A stretch of DNA of 64,000 nucleotides, taken from NCBI RefSeq assembly GCF_051014685.1, contig NW_027479300.1, forward strand, positions 62,001-126,000. Direction: 5' to 3'. A model generated the notes under the pieces. It had not been told where the DNA came from and made no database searches. It saw only the letters and a program-made list of their open reading frames with translations. Position 1 is the first letter of the stretch; the number at the start of each line of letters is the position of its first letter. The position numbers and the translations under genes were made by a program. The DNA is from Ptiloglossa arizonensis. Lineage: Eukaryota; Arthropoda; Insecta; Hymenoptera; Colletidae. Positions 11,900-25,900 of the stretch are shown here, piece after piece.

Positions 11900-13475
11900 A
11901 AGTACGCATACCGTTGTAATCGGGCGAGATTCTACTTTCAGATGCAACAGAAATTTTGCGGATTGGTCAATCCGTTCGCGAGATATGGCAGTTTGGAGGT
12001 AAGAAACGCTTGAGAAACTCAAAATTTTCGCAGTTCTGATGCTCGAAACGAATAACTAGAACGGACTAGGGGAAAAGTACGCATACCGTTGTAATCAGGC
12101 GAGTTTCTACTTTCAGATGCAACAAAAATTTTGCGGATTGGTCAATCCGTTCGCGAGATATGGCAGTTTGGAGGTAAGAAACGCTTGAGAAACTCAAAAT
12201 TTTCGCAGTTCTGATGCTCGACAAGCATAACTAGAACGGTCTAGGGGAAAAGTACGAAAACGGTTGTAATCGGGCGACTTTCCACTTTCAGATGCAACAG
12301 AAATTTTGCGGATTAGTCAATCCGTTCGCGAGATATGGCAGTTTGGAGGTAAGAAACGCTTGAGAAACGCAAAATTTTCGCAGTTCTGATGCTCGAAACG
12401 AATAACTAGAACGGCCTAGGGGAAATGTACGCATACCGTTGTAATCGGGCGAGTTTCTACTTTCAGATGCAACAGCAATTTTGCGGATTAGTCAATCCGT
12501 TCGCGAGATATGGCAGTTTGGAGGTAAGAAACGCTTGAGAAACTCAAAATTTTCGCAGTTCTGATGCTCGAAACGAATAACTAGAACGGACTACGGGAAA
12601 AGTACGCATACCGTTGTAATCGGGCGAGTTTCTACTTTCAGATGCAACAGAAATTTTGCGGATTGGTCAATCCGTTCGCGAGATATGGCAGTTTGGAGGT
12701 AAGAAACGCTTGAGAAACTCAAAATTTTCGCAGTTCTGATGCTCGAAACGAATAACTAGAACGGCCTAGGGGAAAAGTACGCATACCGTTGTAATCGGGC
12801 GAGTTTCTACTGTCAGATGCAACAGAAATTTTGCGGATTAGTCAATACGTTCGCGAGATATGGCAGTTTGGAGGTAAGAATCGCTTGAGAAACTCAAAAT
12901 TTTCGCAGCTCTGATGCTCGACAAGCATAACTAGAACGGTCTAGGGGAAAAGTACGCAAACCGTTGTAATCGGGCGACTTTCTACTTTCAGATGCAACAG
13001 AAATTTTGCGGATTGGTCAATCCGTTCGCGAGATATGGCAGTTTGGAGGTAAGAAACGCTTGAGAAATTCAAAATTTTCGCAGTTCTGATGCTCGAAACG
13101 AATAACTAGAACGGACTAGGGGAAAAGTACGCATACCGTTGCAATCGGGCGAGTTTCTACTTTCAGATGCAACAGAAATTTTGCGGATTGGTCAATCCGT
13201 TCGCGAGATATGGCAGTTTGGAGGTAAGAAACGCTTGAGAAACTCAAAATTTTCGCAGTTCTGATGCTCGAAACGAATAACTAGAACGGACTAGGGGAAA
13301 AGTACGCATACCGTTGTAATCGGGCGAGTTTCTACTTTCAGATGCAACAGAAATTTTGCGGATTGGTCAATCCGTTCGCGAGATATGGCAGTTTGTAGGT
13401 AAGAAACGCTTGAGAAACTCAACATTTTCGCAGTTCTGATGCTCGAAACGAATAACTAGAACGGCCTAGGGGAAA

Positions 13476-13648
13476 AGTACGAATACCGTTGTAATCGGCG
13501 AGTTTCTACTGTCAGATGCAACAGAAATTTTGCGGATTAGTCAATCCGTTCGCGAGATATGCAGTTTGGAGGAAAGAAACGCTTGAGAAACTCAAAATTT
13601 TCGCAGTTCTGATGCTCGACAAGCATAACTAGAACGGTCTAGGGGAAA
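13476..13648 (+). repeat. 173-bp unit with two one-base deletions
   Basis: This unit reads GTAATCGGCGAG (one G lost near 13,496, inside the CENP-B-like motif) and GATATGCAGTTT (one G lost near 13,560). It is the only unit I found with more than one length change. It lies in the irregular zone and has no copies elsewhere, so the deletions were never amplified. Confidence 0.8.
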
Positions 13649-14706
13649 AGTACGCATACCGTTATAATCGGGCGACTTTCTACTTTCAGATGCAACAGAA
13701 ATTTTGCGGATTGGTCAATCCGTTCGCGAGATATGGCAGTTTGGAGGTAAGCAACGCTTGAGAAACCCAAAATTTTCGCAGTTCTCATGCTCGGAACGAA
13801 TAACTACAACGGCCTAGGGGAAAAGTACGCATACCGTTGTAATCGGGCGACTTTCTACTTTCAGATGCAACAGAAATTTTGCGGATTGGTCAATCCGTTC
13901 GCGGGATATGGCAGTTTGTAGGTGAGAAACGCTTGAGAAACTCAAAATTTTCGCAGTTCTGATGCTCGACAAGCATAACTAGAACAGTCTAGGGGAAAAG
14001 TACGCATACCGTTGTAATCGGGCGACTTTCTACTTTCAAATGCAACAGAAATTTTGCGGATTGGTCAATCCGTTCGCGAGATATGGCAGTTTGGAGGTAA
14101 GTAACGCGTGAGAAACTCAAAATTTTCGCAGTTCTGATGCTCGAAACGAATAACTAGAACGGCCTAAGAGAAAGGTACGCATACCGTTGTAATCGGGCGA
14201 GTTTCTACTGTCAGATGCAACAGAAATTTTGCGGATTAGTCAATCCGTTCGCGAGATATGGCAGTTTGGAGGAAAGAAACGCTTGAGAAACTCAACATTT
14301 TTGCAGTTCTGATGCTCGAAACGAATAACTAGAACGGCCTAGGGGAAAAGTACGCATACCGTTGTAATCGGGCGAGTTTCTACTTTCAGATGCAACAGAA
14401 ATTTTGCGGATTGGTCAATCCGTTCGCGAGATATGGCAGTTTGGAGGTAAGAAACGCTTGAGAAACACAAAATTTTCGCAGTTGTGATGCTCGAAACGAA
14501 TAACTAGAACGGACTAGGGGAAAAGTACGCATACCGTTGTAATCGGGCGAGTTTCTACTTTCAGATGCAACAGAAATTTTGCGGACTGGTCAATCCGTTC
14601 GCGAGATATGGCAGTTTGTAGGTAAGAAACGCTTGAGAAACTCAAAATTTTCGCAGTTCTGATGCTCGACAAGCATAACTAGAAGGGTCTAGGGGAAAAG
14701 TACGCA

Positions 14707-14723
14707 TTCCGTTGTAATCGGGC
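14707..14723 (+). promoter_or_regulatory. Variant CENP-B-like motif closest to the canonical box
   Basis: In this unit an A-to-T change gives TTCCGTTGTAATCGGGC. It matches 13 of 17 box positions and 8 of 9 core positions. The same variant occurs at 27,482-27,498. Both are isolated units, so this is probably ordinary variation and not a selected box, but these two are the best matches I found. Confidence 0.3.
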
Positions 14724-16379
14724 GAGTTTCTACTTTCAGATGCAACAGAAATTTTGCGGATTGGTCAATCCGTTCGCGAGATATGGCAGTTTGTAGGTAA
14801 GAAACGCTCGAGAAACTCAACATTTTCGCAGTTCTGATGCTCGAAACGAATAACTAGAACGGCCTAGGGGAAAAGTACGCATGCGGTTGTAATCGGGCGA
14901 GTTTTTACTTTCAGATGCAACAGAAATTTTGCGGATTGGTCAATCCGTTCGCGAGATATGGCTGTTTGGAGGTATGCAACGCTTGGGAAACCCAAAATTT
15001 TCGCAGTTCTCATGCTCGAAACGTATAACTACAACGGCCTAGGGGAAAAGTACGCATACCGTTGTAATCGGGCGAGTTTCTACTTTCAGATGCAACAGAA
15101 ATTTTGCGGATTGGTCAATCCGTTCGCGAGATATGGCAGTTTGTAGGTAAGAAACGCTTGAGAAACTCAACATTTTCGCAGTTCTGATGCTCGAAACGAA
15201 TAACTAGAACGGCCTAGGGGAAAAGAACGCACACCGTTGTAATCAAACGAGTTTCTACTTTCAGATGCAACAGAAATTTTGCGGATTAGTCAATACGTTC
15301 GCGAGATATGGCAGTTTGGAGGTAAGAATCGCTTGAGAAACTCAAAATTTTCGCAGTTCTGTTGCTCGAAACGAATAACTAGAACGGCCTAGGGGAAAAG
15401 TACGCATACCGTTGTAATCGGGCGAGTTTCTACTGTCAGATGCAACAGAAATTTTGCGGATTAGTCAATACGTTCGCGAGATATGGCAGTTTGGAGGTAA
15501 GAAACGCTTGAGAAACTCAAAATTTTCGCAGTTCTGGTGCTCGAAACGAATAACTAGAACGGCCTAGGGGAAAAGTACGCATATCGTTGTAATCGGGCGA
15601 GTTTCTACTGTCAGATGCAACAGAAATTTTGCGGATTAGTCAATACGTTCGCGAGATATGGCAGTTTGGAGGTAAGAAACGCTTGAGAAACTCAAAATTT
15701 TCGCAGTTCTGATGCTCGACAAGCATAACTAGAACGGTCTAGGGGAAAAGTACGCAAACCGTTGAAATCGGGCGACTTTCTACTTTCAGATGCAACAGAA
15801 ATTTTGCGGATTGGTCAATCCGTTCGCGAGATATGGCAGTTTGGAGGTAAGAAACGCTTGAGAAACTCAATATTTTCGCAGTTCTGATGCTCGAAACGAA
15901 TAAGTAGAACGGACTAGGGGAAAAGTACCCATACCGTTGCAATCGGGCGAGTTTCTACTTTCAGATGCAACAGAAATTTTGCGGATTGGTCCATCCATTC
16001 GCGAGATATGGCAGTTTGGAGGTAAGAAACGCTTGAGAAACTCAAAATTTTCGCAGTTCTGATGCTCGAAACGAATAACTAGAACGGTCTAGGGGAAAAG
16101 TACGCATACCGTTGTAGTCGGGCGAGTTTCTACTTTCAGATGCAACAGAAATTTTGCGGATTGGTCAATCCGTTCGCGAGATATGGCAGTTTGGAGGTAA
16201 GAAACGGTTGAGAAACTCAAAATTTTCACAGTTCTGATGCTCGAAACGAATAACCAGAACGGCCTAGGGGAAAAGAACGCACACCGTTGTAATCGGGCGA
16301 GTTTCTACTTTCAGATGCAACAGAAATTTTGCGGATTGGTCAATCCGTTCCCGAGATATGGCAGTTTGGAGGTAAGAAA

Positions 16380-17340
16380 CGCTTGAGAAACTCAAAATTT
16401 TCGCAGTTCTGATGCTCGAAACGAATAAGTAGAACGGACTAGGGGAAAAGTACGCATACCGTTGCAATCGGGCGAGTTTCTACTTTCAGATGCAACAGAA
16501 ATTTTGCGGATTGGTCCATCCATTCGCGAGATATGGCAGTTTGGAGGTAAGAAACGCTTGAAAAACTCAAAATTTTCGCAGTTCTGATGCTCGAAACGAA
16601 TAACTAGAACGGACTAGGGGAAAAGTACGCATACCGTTGTAATCGGGCGAGTTTCTACTTTCAGATGCAACAGAAATTTTGCGGATTGGTCAATCCGTTC
16701 GCGAGATATGGCAGTTTGTAGGTAAGAAACGCTTGAGAAACTGAACATTTTCGCAGTTCTGATGCTCGAAACGAATAACTAGAACGGCCTAGGGGAAAAG
16801 TACGCATACCGTTGTAATCGGGCGAGTTTCTACTTTCAGATGCAACAGAAATTTTGCGGATTGGTCAATCCGTTCGCGAGATATGGCAGTTTGGAGGTAA
16901 GTAACGCTTGAGAAACTCAAAATTTTCGCAGTTCTGATGCTCGAAACGAATAACTAGAACGGACTAGGGGAAAAGTACGCATACCGTTGTAATCGGGCGA
17001 GTTTCTACTTTCAGATGCAACAGAAATTTTGCGGATTGGTCAATCCGTTCGCGAGATATGGCAGTTTGGAGGTAAGTAACGCTTGAGAAACTCAAAATTT
17101 TCGCAGTTCTGATGCTCGAAACGAATAAATAGAACGGCCTAGGAGAAAAGTACGCATACCGTTGTAATCGGGCGAGTTTCTACTGTCAGATGCAACAGAA
17201 ATTTTGCGGATTAGTCAATCCGTTCGCGAGATATGGCAGTTTGGAGGAAAGAAACGCTTGAGAAACTCAAAATTTTCGCAGTTCTGATGCTCGACAAGCA
17301 TAACTAGAACAGTCTAGGGGAAAAGTACGCATACCGTTGT
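16380..17340 (+). repeat. Block duplicated at 18,655-19,615 (13 units)
   Basis: Shared markers at an offset of 2,275 bp are AAGTAGAACGG, TTGCAATCGGG, CCATCCATTC, AAACTGAACATTTTCG, AATAAATAGAACGG with CCTAGGAG, and TACTGTCAG. There are small differences, for example CTTGAAAAACTC here against CTTGAGAAACTC in the other copy. Confidence 0.75.
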
Positions 17341-18654
17341 AATCGGGCGACTTTCTACTTTCAGATGCAACAGAAATTTTGCGGATTGGTCAATCCGTTC
17401 GCGAGATATGGCAGTTTGTAGGTAAGAAACGCTTGAGAAACTCAACATTTTTGCAGTTCTGATGCTCGAAACGAATAACTAGAACGGCCTAGGGGAAAAG
17501 TACGGATACCGTTGTAATCGAGCGAGTTTCTACTTTCAGATGCAACAGAAATTTTGCGGATTGGTCAATCCGTTCGCGAGATATGGCAGTTTGGAGGAAA
17601 GAAACGCTTGAGAAACTCAAAATTTTCGCAGTTCTGATGCTCGACAAGCATAACTAGAACAGTCTAGGGGAAAAGTACGCATACCGTTGTAATCGGGCGA
17701 CTTTCTACTTTCAGATGCAATAGAAATTTTGCGGATTGGTCAATCCGTTCGCGAGATATGGCAGTTTGTAGGTAAGAAACGCTTGAGAAACTCAACATTT
17801 TTGCAGTTCTGATGCTCGAAACGAATAACTAGAACGGCCTAGGGGAAAAGTACGGATACCGTTGTAATCGGGCGAGTTTCTACTTTCAGATGCAACAGAA
17901 ATTTTGCGGATTGGTCAATCCGTTCGCGAGATATGGCAGTTTGGAGGTAAGAAACGCTTGAGAAACTCAAAATTTTCGCAGTTGTGATGCTCGAAACGAA
18001 TAACTAGAACGGACTAGGGGAAAAGTACGCATACCGTTGTAATCGGGCGAGTTTCTACTGTCAGATGCAACAGAAATTTTGCGGATTAGTCAATCCGTTC
18101 GCGAGATATGGCAGTTTGGAGGAAAGAAACGCTTGAGAAACTCAAAATTTTCGCAGTTCTGATGCTCGACAAGCATAACTAGAACAGTCTAGGGGAAAAG
18201 TACGCATACCGTTGTAATCGGGCGACTTTCTACTTTCAGATGCAACAGAAATTTTGCGGATTGGTCAATCCGTTCGCGAGATATGGCAGTTTGTATGTAA
18301 GAAACGCTTGAGAATCTCAACATTTTTGCAGTTCTGATGCTCGAAACGAATAACTAGAACGGCCTAGGGGAAAAGTACGGATACCGTTGTAATCGGGCGA
18401 GTTTCTACTTTCAGATGCAACAGAAATTTTGCGGATTGGTCTATCCGTTCGCGAGATATGGCAGTTTGGAGGAAAGAAACGCTTGAGAAACTCAAAATTT
18501 TCGCAGTTCTGATGCTCGACAAGCATAACTAGAACAGTCTAGGGGAAAAGTACGCAAACCGTTGTAATCGGGCGACTTTCTACTTTCAGATGCAACAGAA
18601 ATTTTGCGGATTGGTCAATCCGTTCGCGAGATATGGCAGTTTGGAGGTAAGAAA

Positions 18655-19615
18655 CGCTTGAGAAACTCAAAATTTTCGCAGTTCTGATGCTCGAAACGAA
18701 TAAGTAGAACGGACTAGGGGAAAAGTACGCATACCGTTGCAATCGGGCGAGTTTCTACTTTCAGATGCAACAGAAATTTTGCGGATTGGTCCATCCATTC
18801 GCGAGATATGGCAGTTTGGAGGTAAGAAACGCTTGAGAAACTCAAAATTTTCGCAGTTCTGATGCTCGAAACGAATAACTAGAACGGACTAGGGGAAAAG
18901 TACGCATACCGTTGTAATCGGGCGAGTTTCTACTTTCAGATGCAACAGAAATTTTGCGGATTGGTCAATCCGTTCGCGAGATATGGCAGTTTGTAGGTAA
19001 GAAACGCTTGAGAAACTGAACATTTTCGCAGTTCTGATGCTCGAAACGAATAACTAGAACGGCCTAGGGGAAAAGTACGCATACAGTTGTAATCGGGCGA
19101 GTTTCTACTTTCAGATGCAACAGAAATTTTGCGGATTGGTCAATCCGTTCGCGAGATATGGCAGTTTGGAGGTAAGAAACGCTTGAGAAACTCAAAATTT
19201 TCGCAGTTCTGATGCTCGAAACGAATAACTAGAACGGACTAGGGGAAAAGTACGCATACCGTTGTAATCGGGCGAGTTTCTACTTTCAGATGCAACAGAA
19301 ATTTTGCGGATTGGTCAATCCGTTCGCGAGATATGGCAGTTTGGAGGTAAGTAACGCTTGAGAAACTCAAAATTTTCGCAGTTCTGATGCTCGAAACGAA
19401 TAAATAGAACGGCCTAGGAGAAAAGTACGCATACCGTTGTAATCGGGCGAGTTTCTACTGTCAGATGCAACAGAAATTTTGCGGATTAGTCAATCCGTTC
19501 GCGAGATATGGCAGTTTGGAGGAAAGAAACGCTTGAGAAACTCAAAATTTTCGCAGTTCTGATGCTCGACAAGCATAACTAGAACAGTCTAGGGGAAAAG
19601 TACGCATACCGTTGT
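18655..19615 (+). repeat. Second copy of the 16,380-17,340 block
   Basis: This matches the ordered variants of the upstream copy. Part of it (about 18,540-19,010) also recurs at an offset of 1,400 bp near 19,940-20,410, so the block was sampled again by a later 8-unit event. Confidence 0.75.
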
Positions 19616-19945
19616 AATCGGGCGAGTTTCTACTTTCAGATGCAACAGAAATTTTGCGGATTGGTCAATCCGTTCGCGAGATATGGCAGTTTGGAGGTAA
19701 GTAACGCTTGAGAAACTCAAAATTTTCGCAGTTCTGATGCTCGAAACGAATAAATAGAACGGCCTAGGAGAAAAGTACGCATACCGTTGTAATCGGGCGA
19801 GTTTCTACTGTCAGATGCAACAGAAATTTTGCGGATTAGTCAATCCGTTCGCGAGATATGGCAGTTTGGAGGAAAGAAACGCTTGAGAAACTCAAAATTT
19901 TCGCAGTTCTGATGCTCGACAAGCATAACTAGAACAGTCTAGGGG
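19246..19945 (+). repeat. Tandem two-unit (350-bp) duplication
   Basis: Units 19,246-19,595 and 19,596-19,945 carry the same dimer. The first unit has TAAGTAACGC, AATAAATAGAACGG and CCTAGGAG. The second has TACTGTCAG, GATTAGTC, GGAGGAAAG, the CGACAAGCAT haplotype and ACAGTCTAGG. I saw no convincing difference between the two copies by eye. Confidence 0.85.
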
Positions 19946-22900
19946 AAAAGTACGCATACCGTTGTAATCGGGCGACTTTCTACTTTCAGATGCAACAGAA
20001 ATTTTGCGGATTGGTCAATCCGTTCGCCAGATATGGCAGTTTGGAGGTAAGAAACGCTTGAGAAACTCAAAATTTTCGCAGTTCTGATGCTCGAAACGAA
20101 TAAGTAGAACGGACTAGGGGAAAAGTACGCATACCGTTGCAATCGGGCGAGTTTCTACTTTCAGATGCAACAGAAATTTTGCGGATTGGTCCATCCATTC
20201 GCGAGATATGGCAGTTTGGAGGTAAGAAACGCTTGAGAAACTCAAAATTTTCGCAGTTCTGATGCTCGAAACGAATAACTAGAACGGACTAGGGGAAAAG
20301 TACGCATACCGTTGTAATCGGGCGAGTTTCTACTTTCAGATGCAACAGAAATTTTGCGGATTGGTCAATCCGTTCGCGAGATATGGCAGTTTGTAGGTAA
20401 GAAACGCTTGAGAAACACAAAATTTTCGCAGTTCTGATGCTCGACAAGCATAACTAGAACGGTCTAGGGGAAAAGTACGCATACCGTTGTAATCGGGCGA
20501 GTTTCTACTTTCAGATGCAACAGAAATTTTGCGGATTGTTCAATCCGTTCGCGAGATATGGCAGTTTGTAGGTAAGAAACGCTTGAGAAACACAAAATTT
20601 TCGCAGTTCTGATGCTCGACAAGCATAACTAGAACAGTCTAGGGGAAAAGTACGCATACCGTTGTAATCGGGCGAGTTTCTACTTTCAGATGCAACAGAA
20701 ATTTTGCGGATTGGTCAATCCGTTCGCGAGATATGGCAGTTTGTAGGTAAGAAACGCTTGAGAAACTCAACATTTTTGCAGTTCTGATGCTCGAAACGAA
20801 TAACTAGAACGGCCTAGGGGAAAAGTACGGATACCGTTGTAATCGGGCGAGTTTCTACTTTCAGATGCAACAGAAATTTTGCGGATTGGTCAATCCGTTC
20901 GCGAGATATGGCAGTTTGGAGGAAAGAAACGCTTGAGAAACTCAAAATTTTCGCAGTTCTGATGCTCGACAAGCATAACTAGAACAGTCTAGGGGAAAAG
21001 TACGCATACCGTTGTAATCGGGCGAGTTTCTACTTTCAGATGCAACAGAAATTTTGCGGATTGGTCAATCCGTTCGCGAGATATGGCAGTTTGGAGGTAA
21101 GAAACGGTTGAGAAACTCAACATTTTCGCAGTTCTGATGCTCGAAACGAATGACTAGAACGGACTAGGGGAAAAGTACGCATACCGTTGTAGTCGGGCGA
21201 GTTTCTACTTTCAGATGCAACAGAAATTTTGCGGATTGGTCAATCCGTTCGCGAGATATGGCAGTTTGGAGGAAAGAAACGCTTGAGAAACTCAAAATTT
21301 TCGCAGTTCTGATGCTCGACAAGCATAACTAGAACAGTCTAGGGGAAAAGTACGCATACCGTTGTAATCGGGCGACTTTCTACTTTCAGATGCAATAGAA
21401 ATTTTGCGGATTGGTCAATCCGTTCGCGAGATATGGCAGTTTGTAGGTAAGAAACGCTTGAGAAACTCAACATTTTTGCAGTTCTGATGCTCGAAACGAA
21501 TAACTAGAACGGCCTAGGGGAAAAGTACGGATACCGTTGTAATCGGGCGAGTTTCTACTTTCAGATGCAACAGAAATTTTGCGGATTGGTCAATCCGTTC
21601 GCGAGATATGGCAGTTTGGAGGTAAGAAACGCTTGAGAAACTCAAAATTTTCGCAGTTGTGATGCTCGAAACGAATAACTAGAACGGACTAGGGGAAAAG
21701 TACGCATACCGTTGTAATCGGGCGAGTTTCTACTTTCAGATGCAACAGAAATTTTGCGGATTGGTCAATCCGTTCGCGAGATATGTCAGTTTGGAGGTAA
21801 GAAACGCTTGAGAAACTCAAAATTTTCGCAGTTCTGATGCTCGAAACGAATAACTAGAACGGACTAGGGGAAAAGTACGAATACCGTTGTAATCGGGCGA
21901 GTTTCTACTTTCAGATGCAACAAAAATTTTGCGGATTGGTCAATCCGTTCGCGAGATATGGCAGTTTGTATGTAAGAAACGCTTGAGAAACTCAACATTT
22001 TCGCAGTTCTGATGCTCGAAACGAATAACTAGAACGGCCTAGGGGAAAAGTACGAATACCGTTGTAATCGAGCGAGTTTCTACTTTCAGATGCAACAGAA
22101 ATTTTGCGGATTAGTCAATCCGTTCGCGAGATATGGCAGTTTGGAGGTAAGAAACGGTTGAGAAACTCAAAATTTTCACAGTTCTGATGCTCGAAACGAA
22201 TAACCAGAACGGCCTAGGGGAAAAGAACGCACACCGTTGTAATCGGGCGAGTTTCTACTTTCAGATGCAACAGAAATTTTGCGGATTAGTCAATCCGTTC
22301 GCGAGATATGGCAGTTTGGAGGTAAGAAACGCTTGAGAAACTCAAAATTTTCGCAGTTCTGATGCTCGAAACGAATAACTAGAACGGTCTAGGGGAAAAG
22401 TACGCATACCGTTGTAATCGGGCGACTTTCTACTTTCAGATGCAACAGAAATTTTGCGGATTGGTCAATCCGTTCGCGAGATATGGCAGTTTGGAGGTAA
22501 GAAACGCTTGAGAAACTCAAAATTTTCGCAGTTCTGATGCTCGAAACGAATAAGTAGAACGGACTAGGGGAAAAGTACGCATACCGTTGCAATCGGGCGA
22601 GTTTCTACTTTCAGATGCAACAGAAATTTTGCGGATTGGTCCATCCATTCGCGAGATATGGCAGTTTGGAGGTAAGAAACGCTTGAGAAACTCAAAATTT
22701 TCGCAGTTCTGATGCTCGAAACGAATAACTAGAACGGACAAGGGGAAAAGTACGCATACAGTTGTAATCGGGCGAGTTTCTACTTTCAGATGCAACAGAA
22801 ATTTTGCGGATTGGTCAATCCGTTCGCGAGATATGGCAGTTTGGAGGTAAGAAACGCTTGAGAAACTCAAAATTTTCGCAGTTCTGATGCTCGAAACGAA

Positions 22901-25900
22901 TAAGTAGAACGGACTAGGGGAAAAGTACGCATACCGTTGCAATCGGGCGAGTTTCTACTTTCAGATGCAACAGAAATTTTGCGGATTGGTCCATCCGTTC
23001 GCGAGATATGGCAGTTTGGATGTAAGAAACGCTTGAGAAACTCAAAATTTTCGCAGTTCTGATGCTCGAAACGAATAACTAGAACGGACCAGGGGAAAAG
23101 TACGCATACCTTTGTAATCGGGCGAGTTTCTACTTTCAGATGCAACAGAAATTTTGCGGATTGGTCAATCCGTTCGCGAGATATGGCAGTTTGTAGGTAA
23201 GAAACGCTTGAGAAACTCAAAATTTTCGCAGTTCTGATGCTCGAAACGAATAACTAGAACGGACAAGGGGAAAAGTACGCATACCGTTGTAATCGGGCGA
23301 GTTTCTACTTTCAGATGCAACAGAAATTTTGCGGATTGGTCTATCCGTTAGCGAGATATGGCAGTTTGGAGGTAAGAAACGCTTGAGAAACTCAAAATTT
23401 TCGCAGTTCTGGTGCTCGACAAGCATAACTAGGACGGTCTAGGGGAAAAGTACGCATAGCGTTGTAATCGGGCGAGTTTCTACTTTCAGATGCAACAGAA
23501 ATTTTGCGGATTGGTCAATCCGTTCGCGAGATATGGCAGTTTGTAGGTAAGAAACGCTTGAGAAACTCAACATTTTCGCAGTTCTGATGCTCGAAACGAA
23601 TAACTAGAACGGCCTAGGGGAAAAGTATGCATACCGTTGTAATCGGGCGAGTTTCTACTTTCAGATGCGATAGAAATTTTGCGGATTGGTCAATCCGTTC
23701 GCGAGATATGGCAGTTTGGAAGTAAGAAACGCTTGAGAAACTCAAAATTTTCGCAGTTCTGATGCTCGAAACGAATAACTAGGACGGCCTAGGGGAAAAG
23801 AACGCATACCGTTGTAATCGGGCGAGTTTCTACTTTCAGATGCAACAGAAATTTTGCGGATTGGTCAATCCGTTCGCGAGATATGGCAGTTTGTAGGTAA
23901 GAAACGCTTGAGAAACACAAAATTTTCGCAGTTCTGATGCTCGACAAGCATAACTAGAACGGTCTAGGGGAAAAGTACGCATACCGTTGTAATCGGGCGA
24001 GTTTCTACTTTCAGATGCAACAGAAATTTTGCGGATTGTTCAATCCGTTCGCGAGATATGGCAGTTTGTAGGTAAGAAACGCTTGAGAAACACAAAATTT
24101 TCGCAGTTCTGATGCTCGACAAGCATAACTAGAACGGTCTAGGGGAAAAGTACGCATACCGTTGTAATCGGGCGAGTTTCTACTTTCAGATGCAACAGAA
24201 ATTTTGCGGATTGGTCAATCCGTTCGCGAGATATGGTAGTTTGTAGGTAAGAAACGCTTGAGAAACTCAAAATTTTCGCAGTTCTGATGCTCGACAAGCA
24301 TAACTAGAACGGTCTAGGGGAAAAGTACGCATACCGTTGTAATCGGGCGAGTTTCTACTTTCAGATGCAACAGAAATTTTGCGGATTTGTCAATCCGTTG
24401 GCGAGATATGGCAGTTTGTAGGTAAGAAACGCTTGAGAAACTCAACATTTTCGCAGTTCTGATGCTCGAAACGAATAACTAGAACGGCCTAGGGGAAAAG
24501 TACGCATACCGTTGTAATCGGGCGAGTTTCTACTTTCAGATGCAACAGAAATTTTGCGGATTGGTCAATCCGTTCGCGAGATATGGCAGTTTGGAGGTAA
24601 GAAACGCTTGAGAAACTCAAAATTTTCGCAGTTCTGATGCTCGAAACGAATAACTAGAACGGACCAGGGGAAAAGTACGCATACCGTTGTAATCGGGCGA
24701 GTTTCTACTTTCAGATGCAACAGAAATTTTGCGGATTGGTCAATCCGTTCGCGAGATATGGCAGTTTGTAGGTAAGAAACGCTTGAGGAACTCAACATTT
24801 TCGCAGTTCTGATGCTCGAAACGAATAACTAGAACGGGCTAGGGGAAAAGTACGCATACCGTTGTAATCGGGCGAGTTTCTACTTTCAGATGCAACAGAA
24901 ACTTTGCGGATTGGTCAATCCGTTCGCGAGATATGGCAGTTTGGAGGTAAGAAACGCTTGAGAAACTCAGAATTTTCGCAGTTCTGATGCTCGAAACGAA
25001 TAAATAGAGCGGCCTAGGGGAAAAGTACGCATACCGTTGTAATCGGGCGAGTTTCTACTTTCAGATGCATCAGAAATTTTGCGGATTGTTCAATCCGTTC
25101 GCGAGATATGGTAGTTTGTGGGTAAGAAACGCTTGAGAAACTCAAAATTTTCGCAGTTCTGATGCTCGACAAGCATAACTAGAACGGTCTAGGGGAAAAG
25201 TACGCATACCGTTGTAATCGGGCGAGTTTCTACTTTCAGATGCAACAGAAATTTTGCGGATTTGTCAATCCGTTGGCGAGATATGGCAGTTTGTAGGTGA
25301 GAAACGCTTGAGAAACTCAACATTTTCGCAGTTCTGATGCTCGAAACGAATAACTAGAACGGGCTAGGGGAAAAGTACGCATACCGTTGTAATCGGGCGA
25401 GTTTCTACTATCAGATGCAACAGAAACTTTGCGGATTGGTCAATCCGTTCGCGAGATATGGCAGTTTGGAGGTAAGAAACGCTTGAGAAACTCAAAATTT
25501 TCGCAGTTCTGATGTTCGAAACGAATAACTAGAACGGACTAGGGGAAAAGAACGCATACCGTTGTAATCGGGCGAGTTTCTACTTTCAGATGCAACAGAA
25601 ATTTTGCAGATTGGTCAATCCGTTCGCGAGATATGGTAGTTTGTAGGTAAGAAACGCTTGAGAAACTCAAAATTTTCGCAGTTCTGATGCTCGAAACGAA
25701 TAAATAGAGCGGCCTAGGGGAAAAGTACGCATACCGTTGTAATCGGGCGAGTTTCTACTTTCAGATGCATCAGAAATTTTGCGGATTGTTCAATCCGTTC
25801 GCGAGATATGGCAGTTTGTAAGTAAGAAACGCTTGAGAAACACAAAATTTTCGCAGTTCTGATGCTCGACAAGCATAACTAGAACGGTCTAGGGGAAAAG

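Larger units (their letters stand above)
11900..15900 (+). repeat. Zone 3: irregular satellite with rare variants
   Basis: Only satellite units are present. No long block repeats cleanly within the zone. It contains two one-base deletions in one unit (near 13,496 and 13,560), giving a 173-bp unit, and rare haplotypes such as GAAACCCAAAA with TTCTCATGCTCG near 13,764 and 14,980. CTCGAG at 14,807-14,812 is an XhoI site I did not see elsewhere in the window. Higher divergence suggests a section not recently homogenised. Confidence 0.8.
15900..23430 (+). repeat. Zone 4: recurring AAGTAG / CCATCCATTC marker units
   Basis: A marker pair, GAATAAGTAGAACGG followed by TTGCAATCGGG and GGTCCATCCATTCG, recurs near 15,901, 16,426, 18,701, 20,101 and 22,551. 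The spacings are 3, 13, 8 and 14 units. A sixth copy near 22,901 reads CCATCCGTTCG. Many units here have TACTGTCAG with GATTAGTC and GGAGGAAAG. The longest spurious open frame of the window (22,517-22,942, minus strand, 141 codons from TTG) arises here because substitutions remove the usual stops. Confidence 0.85.

Noticed and set aside
17125..17140. AATAAA in AATAAATAGAACGG units as a polyadenylation signal
   Set aside because: It is created by a single C-to-A change in a subset of units (also near 19,400, 25,000, 44,950 and 46,700). There is no associated transcript unit or downstream element.
22517..22942. 141-codon minus-strand open frame, the longest in the window
   Set aside because: It starts at TTG and is satellite sequence read across about 2.4 units. 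It is open only because substitutions removed the stops that end the same frame elsewhere. The peptide matches the other short frames with a one-base frame shift per unit.
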